NCBI GenBank assembly: GCA_900539265.1
Contig: UQBM01000003.1
Span: 26,597 to 90,596, forward strand
Direction: 5' to 3'
From: an uncultured Mollicutes bacterium
GTDB lineage: Bacteria; Bacillota_I; Bacilli_A; ML615J-28; CAG-313
Length of the DNA stretch: 64,000 bases
Shown: piece by piece, positions 16,204-24,614 of the stretch
How the letters are laid out: each line of letters starts with the position of its first letter
How positions within the stretch are numbered: the first letter of the stretch is position 1
The notes under the pieces: generated by a model
Database searches by the model: none
What the model was told of the DNA's origin: nothing
What the model saw: only the letters and a program-made list of their open reading frames with translations
Program-made: the position numbers and the translations under genes

Positions 16204-17034
16204 TTATGCAATATAATACTTCACAGGTGATGTATACCATCCCTTTGATACAATAATTTGATTTAAAGTATCAGATAGTCTTTCTTTAACAATGATTGAC
16301 ATTAAAATATATTTTTTTTCATATATTTGAATATTATCATATTTTAGAGAAAGAAGCAATATCTGATTGTCATTATCAAATTGAATATATACTTTATTCG
16401 AATTATATTCAAATTTTCTATTTTTCAAATCTATTTGATAAATATCATTTAAAACTTCAGAACCTATATTCGTATTATAAAAACATAATTCTATAATATA
16501 ATTTCCATCTAAATCTATATTATTTAAAATTATCAAAAAATCACAGTTTGTTTGATAAACATTATATTGAATATTCGCCTCACCATACATTACAATAAAT
16601 TCTTTTTCTAAAAATGCATCATTATAGTTCGATATTTTTTTAACCATTTGAGGTTTAGATAAAATTGATGGATAATAGTAATTAGGTCTTTTCATTCTAT
16701 TATTATCATTATACTGTACTATTCTATTCTTTTTTGAATACATACCTTCTTTTATATCTAATGCTAAATAATCAGAATCATATTCTTTTTGCATTTTATT
16801 ATGATTATTAATCATATCACTTTGATTTACATATTTCAATATAGGTGAAAATTTATTTAATGTTGCTATAAAATATAAAAAAATATGTTCACTTTTATTT
16901 TGTTTAAAGTAATGCAATAATACATCCATATCAATGTTATTTTTATTTCTTTTATAAAATATTATTGATTCATAAATATCGATGAAATAATAGCGATTAA
17001 GAATACCATAATAAAGTATTATTACTAAGTGCAA
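16204..17034 (-). CDS. unknown protein of the RiPP cluster (probable C-terminal part of a split gene)
   Basis: 276 residues from a TTG codon, but the real start is doubtful. The first residues (ILNRYYFIDIYESIIFY) continue in sense from the end of the preceding gene if the frame is shifted by one base near 17000, so the two ORFs probably were one gene of about 370 codons. The C-terminal half is beta-strand rich with many Tyr/Asn/Ile and ends WYTSPVKYYIA. No membrane segment or catalytic motif seen; no family recognised. It is the last gene of the operon with the ABC exporter and maturase, so it may serve in immunity, processing or modification. Confidence 0.55.
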   Translation of the reverse strand: MHLVIILYYGILNRYYFIDIYESIIFYKRNKNNIDMDVLLHYFKQNKSEHIFLYFIATLNKFSPILKYVNQSDMINNHNKMQKEYDSDYLALDIKEGMYSKKNRIVQYNDNNRMKRPNYYYPSILSKPQMVKKISNYNDAFLEKEFIVMYGEANIQYNVYQTNCDFLIILNNIDLDGNYIIELCFYNTNIGSEVLNDIYQIDLKNRKFEYNSNKVYIQFDNDNQILLLSLKYDNIQIYEKKYILMSIIVKERLSDTLNQIIVSKGWYTSPVKYYIA

Positions 17035-17317
17035 TCATAGATAAAGGGATATTAAATATAGTCGAAGAAAAATCATTTATATTATTGCAATATACATCTA
17101 TTCTATTTTGTTTAGTATGGATTATATATTGAATTATAACTAATTCAATATTAAAAACATCTTCTTCATAACTAATTTGGCAGTATTTTGAAAGAGAAAG
17201 GTGATTTATAAAATGAAAATTAATTTTATAATGTATTTTTCCTTTAGTAATACATGAATCTAAATCTTTAATTTCGATCTCACTTTCAAAGGTATACTCA
17301 CATATTTTATATAGCAT
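16997..17317 (-). CDS. unknown protein of the RiPP cluster (probable N-terminal part of a split gene)
   Basis: 106 residues; overlaps the ABC transporter's end by 11 bases and the following ORF by 38. It ends shortly after FNIPLSMIALSNNTLLW, and the +1 frame then carries on in the next ORF. Single-base loss or gain around 17000-17015 would explain the split. It has no motif I can name; the start (YKICEYTFESEIEIKDL) weakly recalls the N-terminal segment of HprK-like proteins found in some RiPP clusters, but no P-loop is present. Confidence 0.5.
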   Translation of the reverse strand: MLYKICEYTFESEIEIKDLDSCITKGKIHYKINFHFINHLSLSKYCQISYEEDVFNIELVIIQYIIHTKQNRIDVYCNNINDFSSTIFNIPLSMIALSNNTLLWYS

Positions 17318-19151
17318 CTTCTAATTCCTTTATAATTTTAAAAATGGCATTTTGCTTATGAAACATATCAGCATATTTACCATTTTTTTGAATTAAACTA
17401 TTATGATCACCTTGTTCCATAACCATTCCCTCTTCAATATATAAAATATTATTACACATAATTGCCGTTGTTAATCGATGAGTAATAAATATAATTGTTT
17501 TATTGTTTATTTTATTAAGAATTTGTAAATTCAATTCATATTCGGCAACTGGATCTAATGAACTATTAGGTTCGTCAAATAATGTAATGGATCCACCAAG
17601 CGTTAATGCTCTTATTATGGCCAATTGTTGTGACTGACCACCTGAAAAATAAATACCCTTTTCATCAAATTCTCTATTTATATATACATCTTGTGGATTA
17701 CCAAATTCGGATATATATTGATTCAAATGAAACATTTTGAGTAAATTATTCACAATTTCTTCATCTTTTTTATTATACTGATTCATCATAATATTCTCAA
17801 ATACTGTAAATGAGTATATATTATAATCTTGCATTAAAACTGAAAAACATTTTCTAAGACTTACAATATCATACTTTTTAATATCAACATCATCAATTAA
17901 AATTTGACCTGATGTTACATCGTATAATCTCAATAATAATTTGACAATTGTACTTTTACCCACACCATTTCTTCCAACGATTGAAACTTTTTCGCCTTTT
18001 TCTATTTTAAAATTTATACCTTTTAAAATTATTTTTTCATGATTAGGATATTTAAACCAAACATCCTTAAATTCTATAGTATGGGAACAATTAGAATCTA
18101 ATTTTAAATCACTAGTATAATTTTCGATTTCTATTTTGCATTCTAATATTTTTTTTAAATGTGAAACATAGTATTCACCTTGAAATTTTAAGTCTTCTAG
18201 TGAATTACTAAGAATACCAATGTAATTTGAAATTGATAATACTGAAGTTATGACTAAAGAAAAGTCACCTACTGAAAGTTCTTTTCTAATCACTACCAAA
18301 AAAGCAATATAAATAAATAATCCAATGACAATTAAAAAATCTCTAATAAATGAGACAAAATATTTTAATCGCCAATATCTTCCATTTGTATTTTTATAAA
18401 ATTTATATTTTTTATTGAAAGCATAATTAATTTTATCAATCAAAAAATTTGTTAAATTAAAAATTCTTACTTCTTTGGCGTATCTGACCTCATGAGAAAT
18501 TTTTTTAATATAATTTGTACTTCTATTGATAGTTTCTTCTGCTTCATATAATTTAGAAGATAATTTTAAAGATTTATTTTGATCATAAATTGTAATTATA
18601 GCAATTATAATAATAAATAAAACAATATATATATTTAAAAAAGAGACAACCATTAATGAAATTATTAAATTTAGAACCGATGAAATAATATCTTTAAGAA
18701 AATCTAAGTAATTTAAAGCCTTGGAATCGGCCATTTTTAAAGCTTTAGTATAATCATCATAAAATTTTGTATCTTCATAATTTTTTAAATCTAATTGAGT
18801 TGCTTTTTTAATAAATATATTTTGTAAACTATTTCGCATTTGATATTCTTTTCTAGGAATCAAAACATTAACTACTAATAATTGAAAAGAAAAAATAATT
18901 TGTGTAATCAATTGTAATATAACAATAGTAAAAATAATATCCCTAAAAGAATTGTTTGATAATAATTGATCGATTATAATTTTTAATGAAAACATATTGA
19001 TTAAAATGGAAAAACAAGATAATAGTATTTCAATAAGTTTTAAAGTAAATAAACTTTTATCACTTTTCCAAATAAAAGATATCATATATTTTGCATCACT
19101 CAATGCATTTTTTATACTATATTTTTGACGCTTCAATTTTTTCTTTTTCAT
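17307..19151 (-). CDS. ABC transporter, fused permease-ATPase, probable peptide exporter
   Basis: A 614-residue half-transporter: six membrane segments (about 20-330) then a nucleotide-binding domain with Walker A GRNGVGKST (about 392), Q-loop, signature FSGGQ (about 501), Walker B ITLFDEPNSSLDP (about 525) and H-loop THRL. There is no N-terminal C39 peptidase domain, so it would not cut a leader itself. It overlaps the radical SAM gene by 35 bases and the next gene by 11, so it belongs to the same operon; export of the modified peptide is the natural inference. Confidence 0.85.
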   Translation of the reverse strand: MKKKKLKRQKYSIKNALSDAKYMISFIWKSDKSLFTLKLIEILLSCFSILINMFSLKIIIDQLLSNNSFRDIIFTIVILQLITQIIFSFQLLVVNVLIPRKEYQMRNSLQNIFIKKATQLDLKNYEDTKFYDDYTKALKMADSKALNYLDFLKDIISSVLNLIISLMVVSFLNIYIVLFIIIIAIITIYDQNKSLKLSSKLYEAEETINRSTNYIKKISHEVRYAKEVRIFNLTNFLIDKINYAFNKKYKFYKNTNGRYWRLKYFVSFIRDFLIVIGLFIYIAFLVVIRKELSVGDFSLVITSVLSISNYIGILSNSLEDLKFQGEYYVSHLKKILECKIEIENYTSDLKLDSNCSHTIEFKDVWFKYPNHEKIILKGINFKIEKGEKVSIVGRNGVGKSTIVKLLLRLYDVTSGQILIDDVDIKKYDIVSLRKCFSVLMQDYNIYSFTVFENIMMNQYNKKDEEIVNNLLKMFHLNQYISEFGNPQDVYINREFDEKGIYFSGGQSQQLAIIRALTLGGSITLFDEPNSSLDPVAEYELNLQILNKINNKTIIFITHRLTTAIMCNNILYIEEGMVMEQGDHNSLIQKNGKYADMFHKQNAIFKIIKELEDAI

Positions 19152-20465
19152 TTTCTTCTTTTCTCATCAAATACTTTATTCTTAAATACAACAAATCATC
19201 AAGTATTGTAAAAGCAATATGACAAGAATCCTTTCCTGTTTCTAATCGATTAACAGGACATCCTTGACCACAACATAATGGTAAAAACTCACAATTATTA
19301 CATTTTTCTTTTAAGGAATATGTCCCATTAGGTAAAATAAATTTTGCCAATTTAGCTCTATCTATCTCAATTCTACCATTTTCAATCGTTCCAACTATAT
19401 TAAATTTATCTTTTATGCTATTTTCTTCATTACATTTTCGCAATTTACCATCGATTCCCAAAGTAAAAGAATATGGCTTAGAAGCATAACATACTCCTTC
19501 ATAGGGAAAAAAGATACTACAATTAGCAATGGGGTCTAATCCATATTGAATTTTCTTTTCTACTAAAAATTTTAATGCAAAAGGCTCTAACCGGTAGTCA
19601 ACTACATCTAAATTTTCATCATTTTTTCCACCCCATTTCCCAATTGAATGAAAAAATATCAAAAATCTTTCATCAAGCTCTAATGTTACCTTTTTCAGTA
19701 ACTCATCTATATTTTCAATCACCTCATAATTATAATTTACCCTTAAATAGACTGTAAATTGTTTATCATTATGAGCTTTTAAATTTTTTAAATTGCGAAA
19801 AATTAAATCCCAAGTCCCTTTTCCATCAATTGTTGGTCTATTCTTATTATAATTTTCTTTACTTCCATCTATTGTAATTTGAAAAAAATTAAATTTATTT
19901 TCTAATAAAAACTGAATATTGTTAGGAGTTAACAAAGAACCATTTGTTGTTATAGCATATTCATATTCAATATTATTTTCTTTAAAAAAGGTTTCAACTC
20001 TAAAGTAATCTTTTTTATCATATCAAATGACATCATTGGCTCACCACCAAACCATTCTATTCTAAACTTTTTGAGTCCATTTTCAAAATGGTATACTTTA
20101 ACTGCTTTAATAAAGTTTTTTATAGTATCTTGAGAAAAGAATTTTTTATTATGTGATTGATAGCAATAAATACAATTAAAATTACAAATATTATTTGGCA
20201 TTAAAATAAAACTTAAATATGATGAATCAAAAAAAGTTGTATAATATGTCGCAAGCACCTCTGCTACTTCATCCATATTAGAATCATATAAAAAGATTTT
20301 TCTTATTTCTTTATTTGTAATTTTATCAAAATGATGATTTACTAAATATTTAAAATCATCATTCATTTCATTTTTTAAAGCAAAAACTTGTGCACCATAC
20401 TTTAAATTATAAATTAAATATCCCTCATTATATTCCCTAATTTTTGTATACCTTGATAATTCCAT
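19117..20465 (-). pseudogene. radical SAM/SPASM peptide maturase interrupted by a frameshift
   Basis: Two ORFs make one enzyme of about 449 residues. The N-terminal part (20465 to about 19985) has the 4Fe-4S motif CNFNCIYCYQ (about 93) and WFGGEPMMSFDMI; the C-terminal part (to 19117) has the SPASM cysteines (LGIDGKLRKCNE, CNNCEFLPLCCGQGC, KDSCHIA). The frames join at a T6 run (minus-strand complement of 19984-19989): reading CCT TTT TTA AAG leads to a stop, while a -1 shift gives AAA GAA AAT and continues in sense (ENNIEYEYAITTNG). Either one T was lost from the run (mutation or sequencing error), or T TTT TTA is a programmed slippery site. SPASM enzymes of this kind install thioether or other crosslinks in Cys-rich peptides; the precursor is the gene upstream. 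Confidence 0.8.
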
Positions 20466-20493
20466 TTATTTTTATTCCTTTCTTTTTTATAAA

Positions 20494-20523
20494 AAAAGTA
20501 TAATAAAAATTTATTATACTTTT
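20494..20523 (-). terminator. terminator/attenuator between precursor gene and maturase
   Basis: Inverted repeat AAAAGTATAATAAA / TTTATTATACTTTT followed by seven T on the minus strand, between the precursor stop and the maturase start. Partial read-through at such a site is common in peptide clusters and makes precursor mRNA exceed that of the enzymes. Confidence 0.75.
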
Positions 20524-20532
20524 ATCCCTAAA

Positions 20533-20655
20533 CTAACTAGCAGCACACACACCATCACAAGGACAATTCTTCTTACAATCACAATTGATTTTACATCCAC
20601 AACGAACATCAGATGCAGATGTAACAATTGAAGATAATGGTTTAACAAAAAACAT
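20533..20655 (-). CDS. Cys-repeat RiPP precursor peptide
   Basis: A 40-residue peptide behind AAGGAGAAAAAT. The leader-like half is MFFVKPLSSIVTSASDV; the core is RCGCKINCDCKKNCPCDGVC followed by AAS. Seven cysteines at 19, 21, 25, 27, 31, 33 and 37 form a strict C-x-C-x3 repeat with period six. It is encoded directly upstream of a SPASM radical SAM maturase and an ABC exporter, so a crosslinked ribosomal peptide is the natural reading. The pattern differs from six-Cys SCIFF peptides; it may belong with the seven-Cys radical SAM peptides named Clo7bot, which I cannot confirm without a profile search. Confidence 0.8.
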   Translation of the reverse strand: MFFVKPLSSIVTSASDVRCGCKINCDCKKNCPCDGVCAAS

Positions 20656-20763
20656 ATTTTTCTCCTTCTTTTTGATATATTTTAAAAATACTTTTGTATT
20701 TCTTATATTATAAATATAGTAAAAAAGAAAAATGTGTCGAACTTTGTATATTTTGACTAAAAT

Positions 20764-20800
20764 AAAAAATACTAATCGCTTTAGACTATTAGTATTTTTT
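20764..20800 (-). terminator. terminator of the lipoprotein-MFS-membrane operon
   Basis: Stem AAAAAATACTAAT (20764-20776) with 20788-20800, 11-base loop, T run on the minus strand; separates this operon from the RiPP precursor. Confidence 0.85.
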
Positions 20801-20821
20801 GATTTATAGAGAGTATAATTA

Positions 20822-21172
20822 TTAAACTATTTCTTTTATTAAATCAAGATTTTGAAAAAAATTTAGAATAAGACCAATTAAAAAACTTGTTAGATTTAAA
20901 ATAAATGATATTTTTATAGCTTTTTTAAAGTTCTTAAAATATATCATGTAAAAACAACCTTCAATCAAAAAAATTAAAATTTCTAAAATTATACATATCG
21001 TTGCATAAAACAAATATGTTTGGAAAGGATAACTTAACAAAAAAGAATTAAGAGCAAGATTGGTTATTGTATTTATGACTATAGATAATACATATATTCG
21101 ATAATCCTTATATCCTAAAATGAATAACATCAAATTTTCAATTATTAAAGTCAAAATTAATGCATATATCAT
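20822..21172 (-). CDS. small multi-spanning membrane protein, unknown
   Basis: 116 residues with about four hydrophobic segments (IYALILTLIIENLMLFILG first; then one each near 28-50, 55-80 and 88-105). No motif recognised. Coupled to the MFS gene by an ATGA overlap, so it is likely an accessory subunit or partner of that operon. Confidence 0.65.
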   Translation of the reverse strand: MIYALILTLIIENLMLFILGYKDYRIYVLSIVINTITNLALNSFLLSYPFQTYLFYATICIILEILIFLIEGCFYMIYFKNFKKAIKISFILNLTSFLIGLILNFFQNLDLIKEIV

Positions 21173-22203
21173 AACCTTTTTTCAACTTTCCAATTCACAT
21201 ATAAAATTATAAAAATAGTCAGAATTATTGAAACACACAAAAGGGGAAGATATGAAAGATTAAGATATAAATATAATTCTCCAATTAAATAACCTATAAA
21301 TAAAACCGAAGCTAAAAGTCCAAAACTAAACCCCTCATAATATTTCAAAATTTTATTTGATAAAAATAAAGTAAGTGGCATTGTTGTATTAAATAAAAGT
21401 GTAGCAAAAAGGTAAATATATAAATTATTTCTAAAGAAAAAATAGCCCACTAAAGATAAGGGAAGTGTAAGAATTACAGTCCATCTAATACCTATAAAAT
21501 CAGCTATAATTCCACCAAGTGCCTTACCTAAACTAGAAAAGATAGCGATTGCAATTAACATATTAGGTGTTGCCTCAAACAATGGAATTGTTGTCTTTCC
21601 CATTATAGCTCTAATTGTTACCGCAATTACTAACAGAATGATTAATCTAATCTTTTTTTTATCTAATATTTTAAAAGATGGTTTTTGTTCAACATTTATT
21701 ATTTCATCTTTTAGAAAGTGGCAAATACACCCTAAAATAAGAGTTAAAACAACAAATATTTTTAATATACTACTTTTATATACATATGTTCCTAGTGCAA
21801 GCCCACAAGCACCAAGTGAAACAAAAAGACCAAGATAGGTAAGTCTACCACGAGAAAGATAGATACTATATTTGCCACCCACGATATGAAAAATAGCGTT
21901 GCCAATTCCAATTAAAAACAAACTCAAATATCTAGGTAAAGAAAAGGCAGAACCAACAACCAACATAATTAAAGAAATAGTTAAAAAAATATTTTCTCTA
22001 CCTATTTTATCCATTATATAACCAAATAGTGGTTGCGATAAAAAGGCTAAAGTATTATAACCAATAAAAACAATAACAATAATCGTATTAGATTCAGTAA
22101 TATAAAGTCTATTAAAGACAGTATATGCACATATTCCATCAACTAATAAATGAAGAAAAGAAAGTAACCAAACTTTTACTTTTAATGATGTGTTTATTTT
22201 CAT
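21169..22203 (-). CDS. major facilitator superfamily transporter
   Basis: 344 residues with 11-12 hydrophobic segments and the MFS loop motif between helices 2 and 3 (GYIMDKIGRENIF). Substrate unknown. ATG 22203 is chosen although no good ribosome-binding site is visible; it lies two bases after the upstream stop, so coupling is likely. Middle gene of an operon: exported repeat protein, MFS, small membrane protein. Confidence 0.8.
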   Translation of the reverse strand: MKINTSLKVKVWLLSFLHLLVDGICAYTVFNRLYITESNTIIVIVFIGYNTLAFLSQPLFGYIMDKIGRENIFLTISLIMLVVGSAFSLPRYLSLFLIGIGNAIFHIVGGKYSIYLSRGRLTYLGLFVSLGACGLALGTYVYKSSILKIFVVLTLILGCICHFLKDEIINVEQKPSFKILDKKKIRLIILLVIAVTIRAIMGKTTIPLFEATPNMLIAIAIFSSLGKALGGIIADFIGIRWTVILTLPLSLVGYFFFRNNLYIYLFATLLFNTTMPLTLFLSNKILKYYEGFSFGLLASVLFIGYLIGELYLYLNLSYLPLLCVSIILTIFIILYVNWKVEKRL

Positions 22204-22205
22204 TT

Positions 22206-22868
22206 TCAAATACTTTGATAGTAGGCATAAATAACAATACTTCTACTTTTTTCAATTTTACTTTTTATATTCAGTTTTATATCCTCATTTAGACCATCTG
22301 TTTTATAATCGTCATATTCAACCCTTTTTTTAGAATAGCCAATAAATTGATATCCAGCAAGTTCTTTCGGAGCATTTATTGAACTTTCATAAGTTTCAAA
22401 AAGCGTTGTTACATACTCTTCCCTTTCACCAATACTACCATCTTGAATTGTAATAACCTCAATTTTAACTTTGGCAAGTTCTGATGTTTGTAAAAAGGTA
22501 TCCAATTTCTCATTTTCAATAAAAAGTGGATAATATTTGATTGAAGTATAAGAAGTGCCTTCAATTTTTTCACTGAGTTCTAAAAAAGTTTTATCTATTT
22601 CTAATGCCAAAATATCATCAATGGTTTCAAATGAATGATTAGTTGAAATCCATCCTAAAAAAGTATACCCCTCTAAAAACATTTCATCATATTGTGAATA
22701 ATAATAATCAGAATATCTAGATAATTTTTCTTCTTGTTGTAAACTAAACTTAGAACCATCGTAATTATAAATCACAATATTATTATAAATTGGTCTACAA
22801 CTCATTACATCTAAATAAGTAAATAACATCATAAACATCATAAAACAGCCTTTAACTAATGTCTTCAT
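22206..22868 (-). CDS. exported protein with Listeria-Bacteroides-type repeats, probable lipoprotein
   Basis: 220 residues from ATG 22868 (AAGGAGAT upstream). A signal segment ends in VMSC, an imperfect lipobox. Two 'GYTFLGW...' and 'GYQFIGYSKKR' units, each near a short strand, resemble the InlB B-repeat/Flg_new surface repeats, without the usual YNxDGT start. Likely a cell-surface protein; role unknown. First gene of the operon with the MFS transporter. Confidence 0.65.
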   Translation of the reverse strand: MKTLVKGCFMMFMMLFTYLDVMSCRPIYNNIVIYNYDGSKFSLQQEEKLSRYSDYYYSQYDEMFLEGYTFLGWISTNHSFETIDDILALEIDKTFLELSEKIEGTSYTSIKYYPLFIENEKLDTFLQTSELAKVKIEVITIQDGSIGEREEYVTTLFETYESSINAPKELAGYQFIGYSKKRVEYDDYKTDGLNEDIKLNIKSKIEKSRSIVIYAYYQSI

Positions 22869-22930
22869 TTTATCTCCTTTATATTTATACTTCAATTATA
22901 ACAAACTTAAATTTATTTTTCAATAAAAAA

Positions 22931-23683
22931 TTATAAATTTATTTCTAAAACAACGGGAGCATGATCACTACCTAAAATATGCGTCATAATATCAGAATCT
23001 TTGATATGCTCTTGCAATTGATTAGAAACAATAAAATAATCTATACGCCAACCTATATTTTTTTCTCTTGCCAAAAAACGATAACTCCACCATGAATATA
23101 TTACCTTTTGAGGATATAGATACCTAAAAGTATCTGTAAAGCCACTTGACAAAAGTAAACTAAATTTATCTCGTTCTTCCCTAGAAAAACCAGGATGAAA
23201 CTGATTTTGTTGAGGATTGGCAAGATCAATGTCCTCATGAGCAACATTTAAATCGCCACAAAGAATAACTTCTTTTTTTTGTTTCAGTTTTACCAAATAT
23301 TCTCTTAAATCATCTTCAAATTCCATCCGATAAGCAATTCTTTGCAGACCTTCTTTACTATTTGGCGAATAAACTGTAACAAAATAAAAATTATCATACT
23401 CTAGGGTAATTACTCTTCCTTCATCATTGTGTTTATCTAATCCTATACCATATGTAACATTTAAAGGCTTTTTCTTGGTATAAATTAATGTTCCACTATA
23501 ACCTTTTCTAATTGCACTATTAAGATAGTAATAGTAACCTTTTTTTTGCAAATCTGCTTGTCCATCTTGCATTTTGGTCTCCTGAACAGCAAAAATGTCA
23601 GCATCCATTTTATCAAAAAATTCATTAAAGCCTTTATTTATACAAGCCCTAAGGCCATTTACGTTCCAACTAACAAATTTCAT
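22931..23683 (-). CDS. exoA: exodeoxyribonuclease III / AP endonuclease
   Basis: DNA base-excision repair enzyme. The 250-residue protein has all ExoIII motifs: WNVNGLRA (6-13), QETKMQ (34-39), VYSPNS (about 104), CGDLNVAHEDIDL (about 141-153), and the C-terminal SDHAPVVLEI. Twelve bases downstream of the HAD hydrolase gene, with GAAGAGGAAAA before the ATG. Confidence 0.96.
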   Translation of the reverse strand: MKFVSWNVNGLRACINKGFNEFFDKMDADIFAVQETKMQDGQADLQKKGYYYYLNSAIRKGYSGTLIYTKKKPLNVTYGIGLDKHNDEGRVITLEYDNFYFVTVYSPNSKEGLQRIAYRMEFEDDLREYLVKLKQKKEVILCGDLNVAHEDIDLANPQQNQFHPGFSREERDKFSLLLSSGFTDTFRYLYPQKVIYSWWSYRFLAREKNIGWRIDYFIVSNQLQEHIKDSDIMTHILGSDHAPVVLEINL

Positions 23684-23694
23684 TTTTTCCTCTT

Positions 23695-24483
23695 CTATAA
23701 TAAATTTAATTTCTTTATCGCTTTATATAAACCATCATTAGATATATCATCAGTAATCATTGTTGCATTCTTTTTAGCAAGCATACTACCATTACCCATT
23801 GCAACACTAGTTCCTACTTCTTTAAACATGAAAGCATCATTGTCACCATCGCCAAAAGCATACATATTCTCTTTTTGATAGCCCATAATATCAGCAATTT
23901 TTTTAATGCCATTGGCTTTAGATAAACCCCTTGGTAAAACATCAGCTCCATAATTACCCCAATCAATAAAATCTAAAGTTGTGAATTCTTTCCGATATTC
24001 ATCAACAATATCATTACTAGCAAAAAGCCAAATTTGCAAGACTTCTTTTGATGTATCAAATGGTTGATGATTAAGATTTTTAACTTGAGCCTTAATATAA
24101 TTTGTAAAGTTATGATAACTTTCCTCAGTAAAAAAGTTGATAACAATATCATCCTTCAAAATAAGACCAAGTGAAATATTATTTTCACTTGCACGCTTTA
24201 ATAGTTGCTCTATTACTTTTTTATCTATCATATCACCATAATATATATCATCATTAATATATATTTCTTGACCATTGGTTAAATTCATTCCTTTAAAATA
24301 TTTTTCATAAGGTTTAAGAGTACCAAGTGTAACATAAGATCTGCCCGATGATAAATATAAATCATAGTTTTGTCTTTTTCTTAATTCCTCTAATATATAT
24401 TTTGTTGATGGCAAAATTGATTTAGTTTTACTATCAAATAAAGTTCCATCAATATCAAAAAATAGAGCTATTTGTTTATGCAT
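23695..24483 (-). CDS. HAD hydrolase, Cof subfamily (IIB)
   Basis: 262-residue sugar- or flavin-phosphate phosphatase-like protein. Motif I FFDIDGTLFD (8-17), motif II LSSGR (about 60), C2B-type cap, motif III Lys (GLSKANGIKK) and motif IV AFGDGDNDAFMF (about 214-225). Substrate cannot be told from sequence. Co-transcribed with exoA. Confidence 0.88.
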   Translation of the reverse strand: MHKQIALFFDIDGTLFDSKTKSILPSTKYILEELRKRQNYDLYLSSGRSYVTLGTLKPYEKYFKGMNLTNGQEIYINDDIYYGDMIDKKVIEQLLKRASENNISLGLILKDDIVINFFTEESYHNFTNYIKAQVKNLNHQPFDTSKEVLQIWLFASNDIVDEYRKEFTTLDFIDWGNYGADVLPRGLSKANGIKKIADIMGYQKENMYAFGDGDNDAFMFKEVGTSVAMGNGSMLAKKNATMITDDISNDGLYKAIKKLNLL

Positions 24484-24546
24484 ATATGAACCTCAATATT
24501 TTCTTTGTTTCAAATTATAGCATAAAATATCCTTAATTTCAACAAG

Positions 24547-24575
24547 TTGACTTTTAGTTAAAAATAGTGTATAAT
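24547..24575 (+). promoter_or_regulatory. promoter of rnjA
   Basis: TTGACT (24547-24552), 17 bases, TATAAT (24570-24575), 39 bases before the GTG start. Confidence 0.8.
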
Positions 24576-24614
24576 AATTTGATATTATAAAAATTTTATG
24601 AAAGGATTAAATTT

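Noticed and set aside
16146..20700. Lantibiotic cluster
   Set aside because: No LanB/LanC/LanM-type gene; the modifying enzyme is a radical SAM/SPASM protein, and the peptide lacks a Ser/Thr-rich core.
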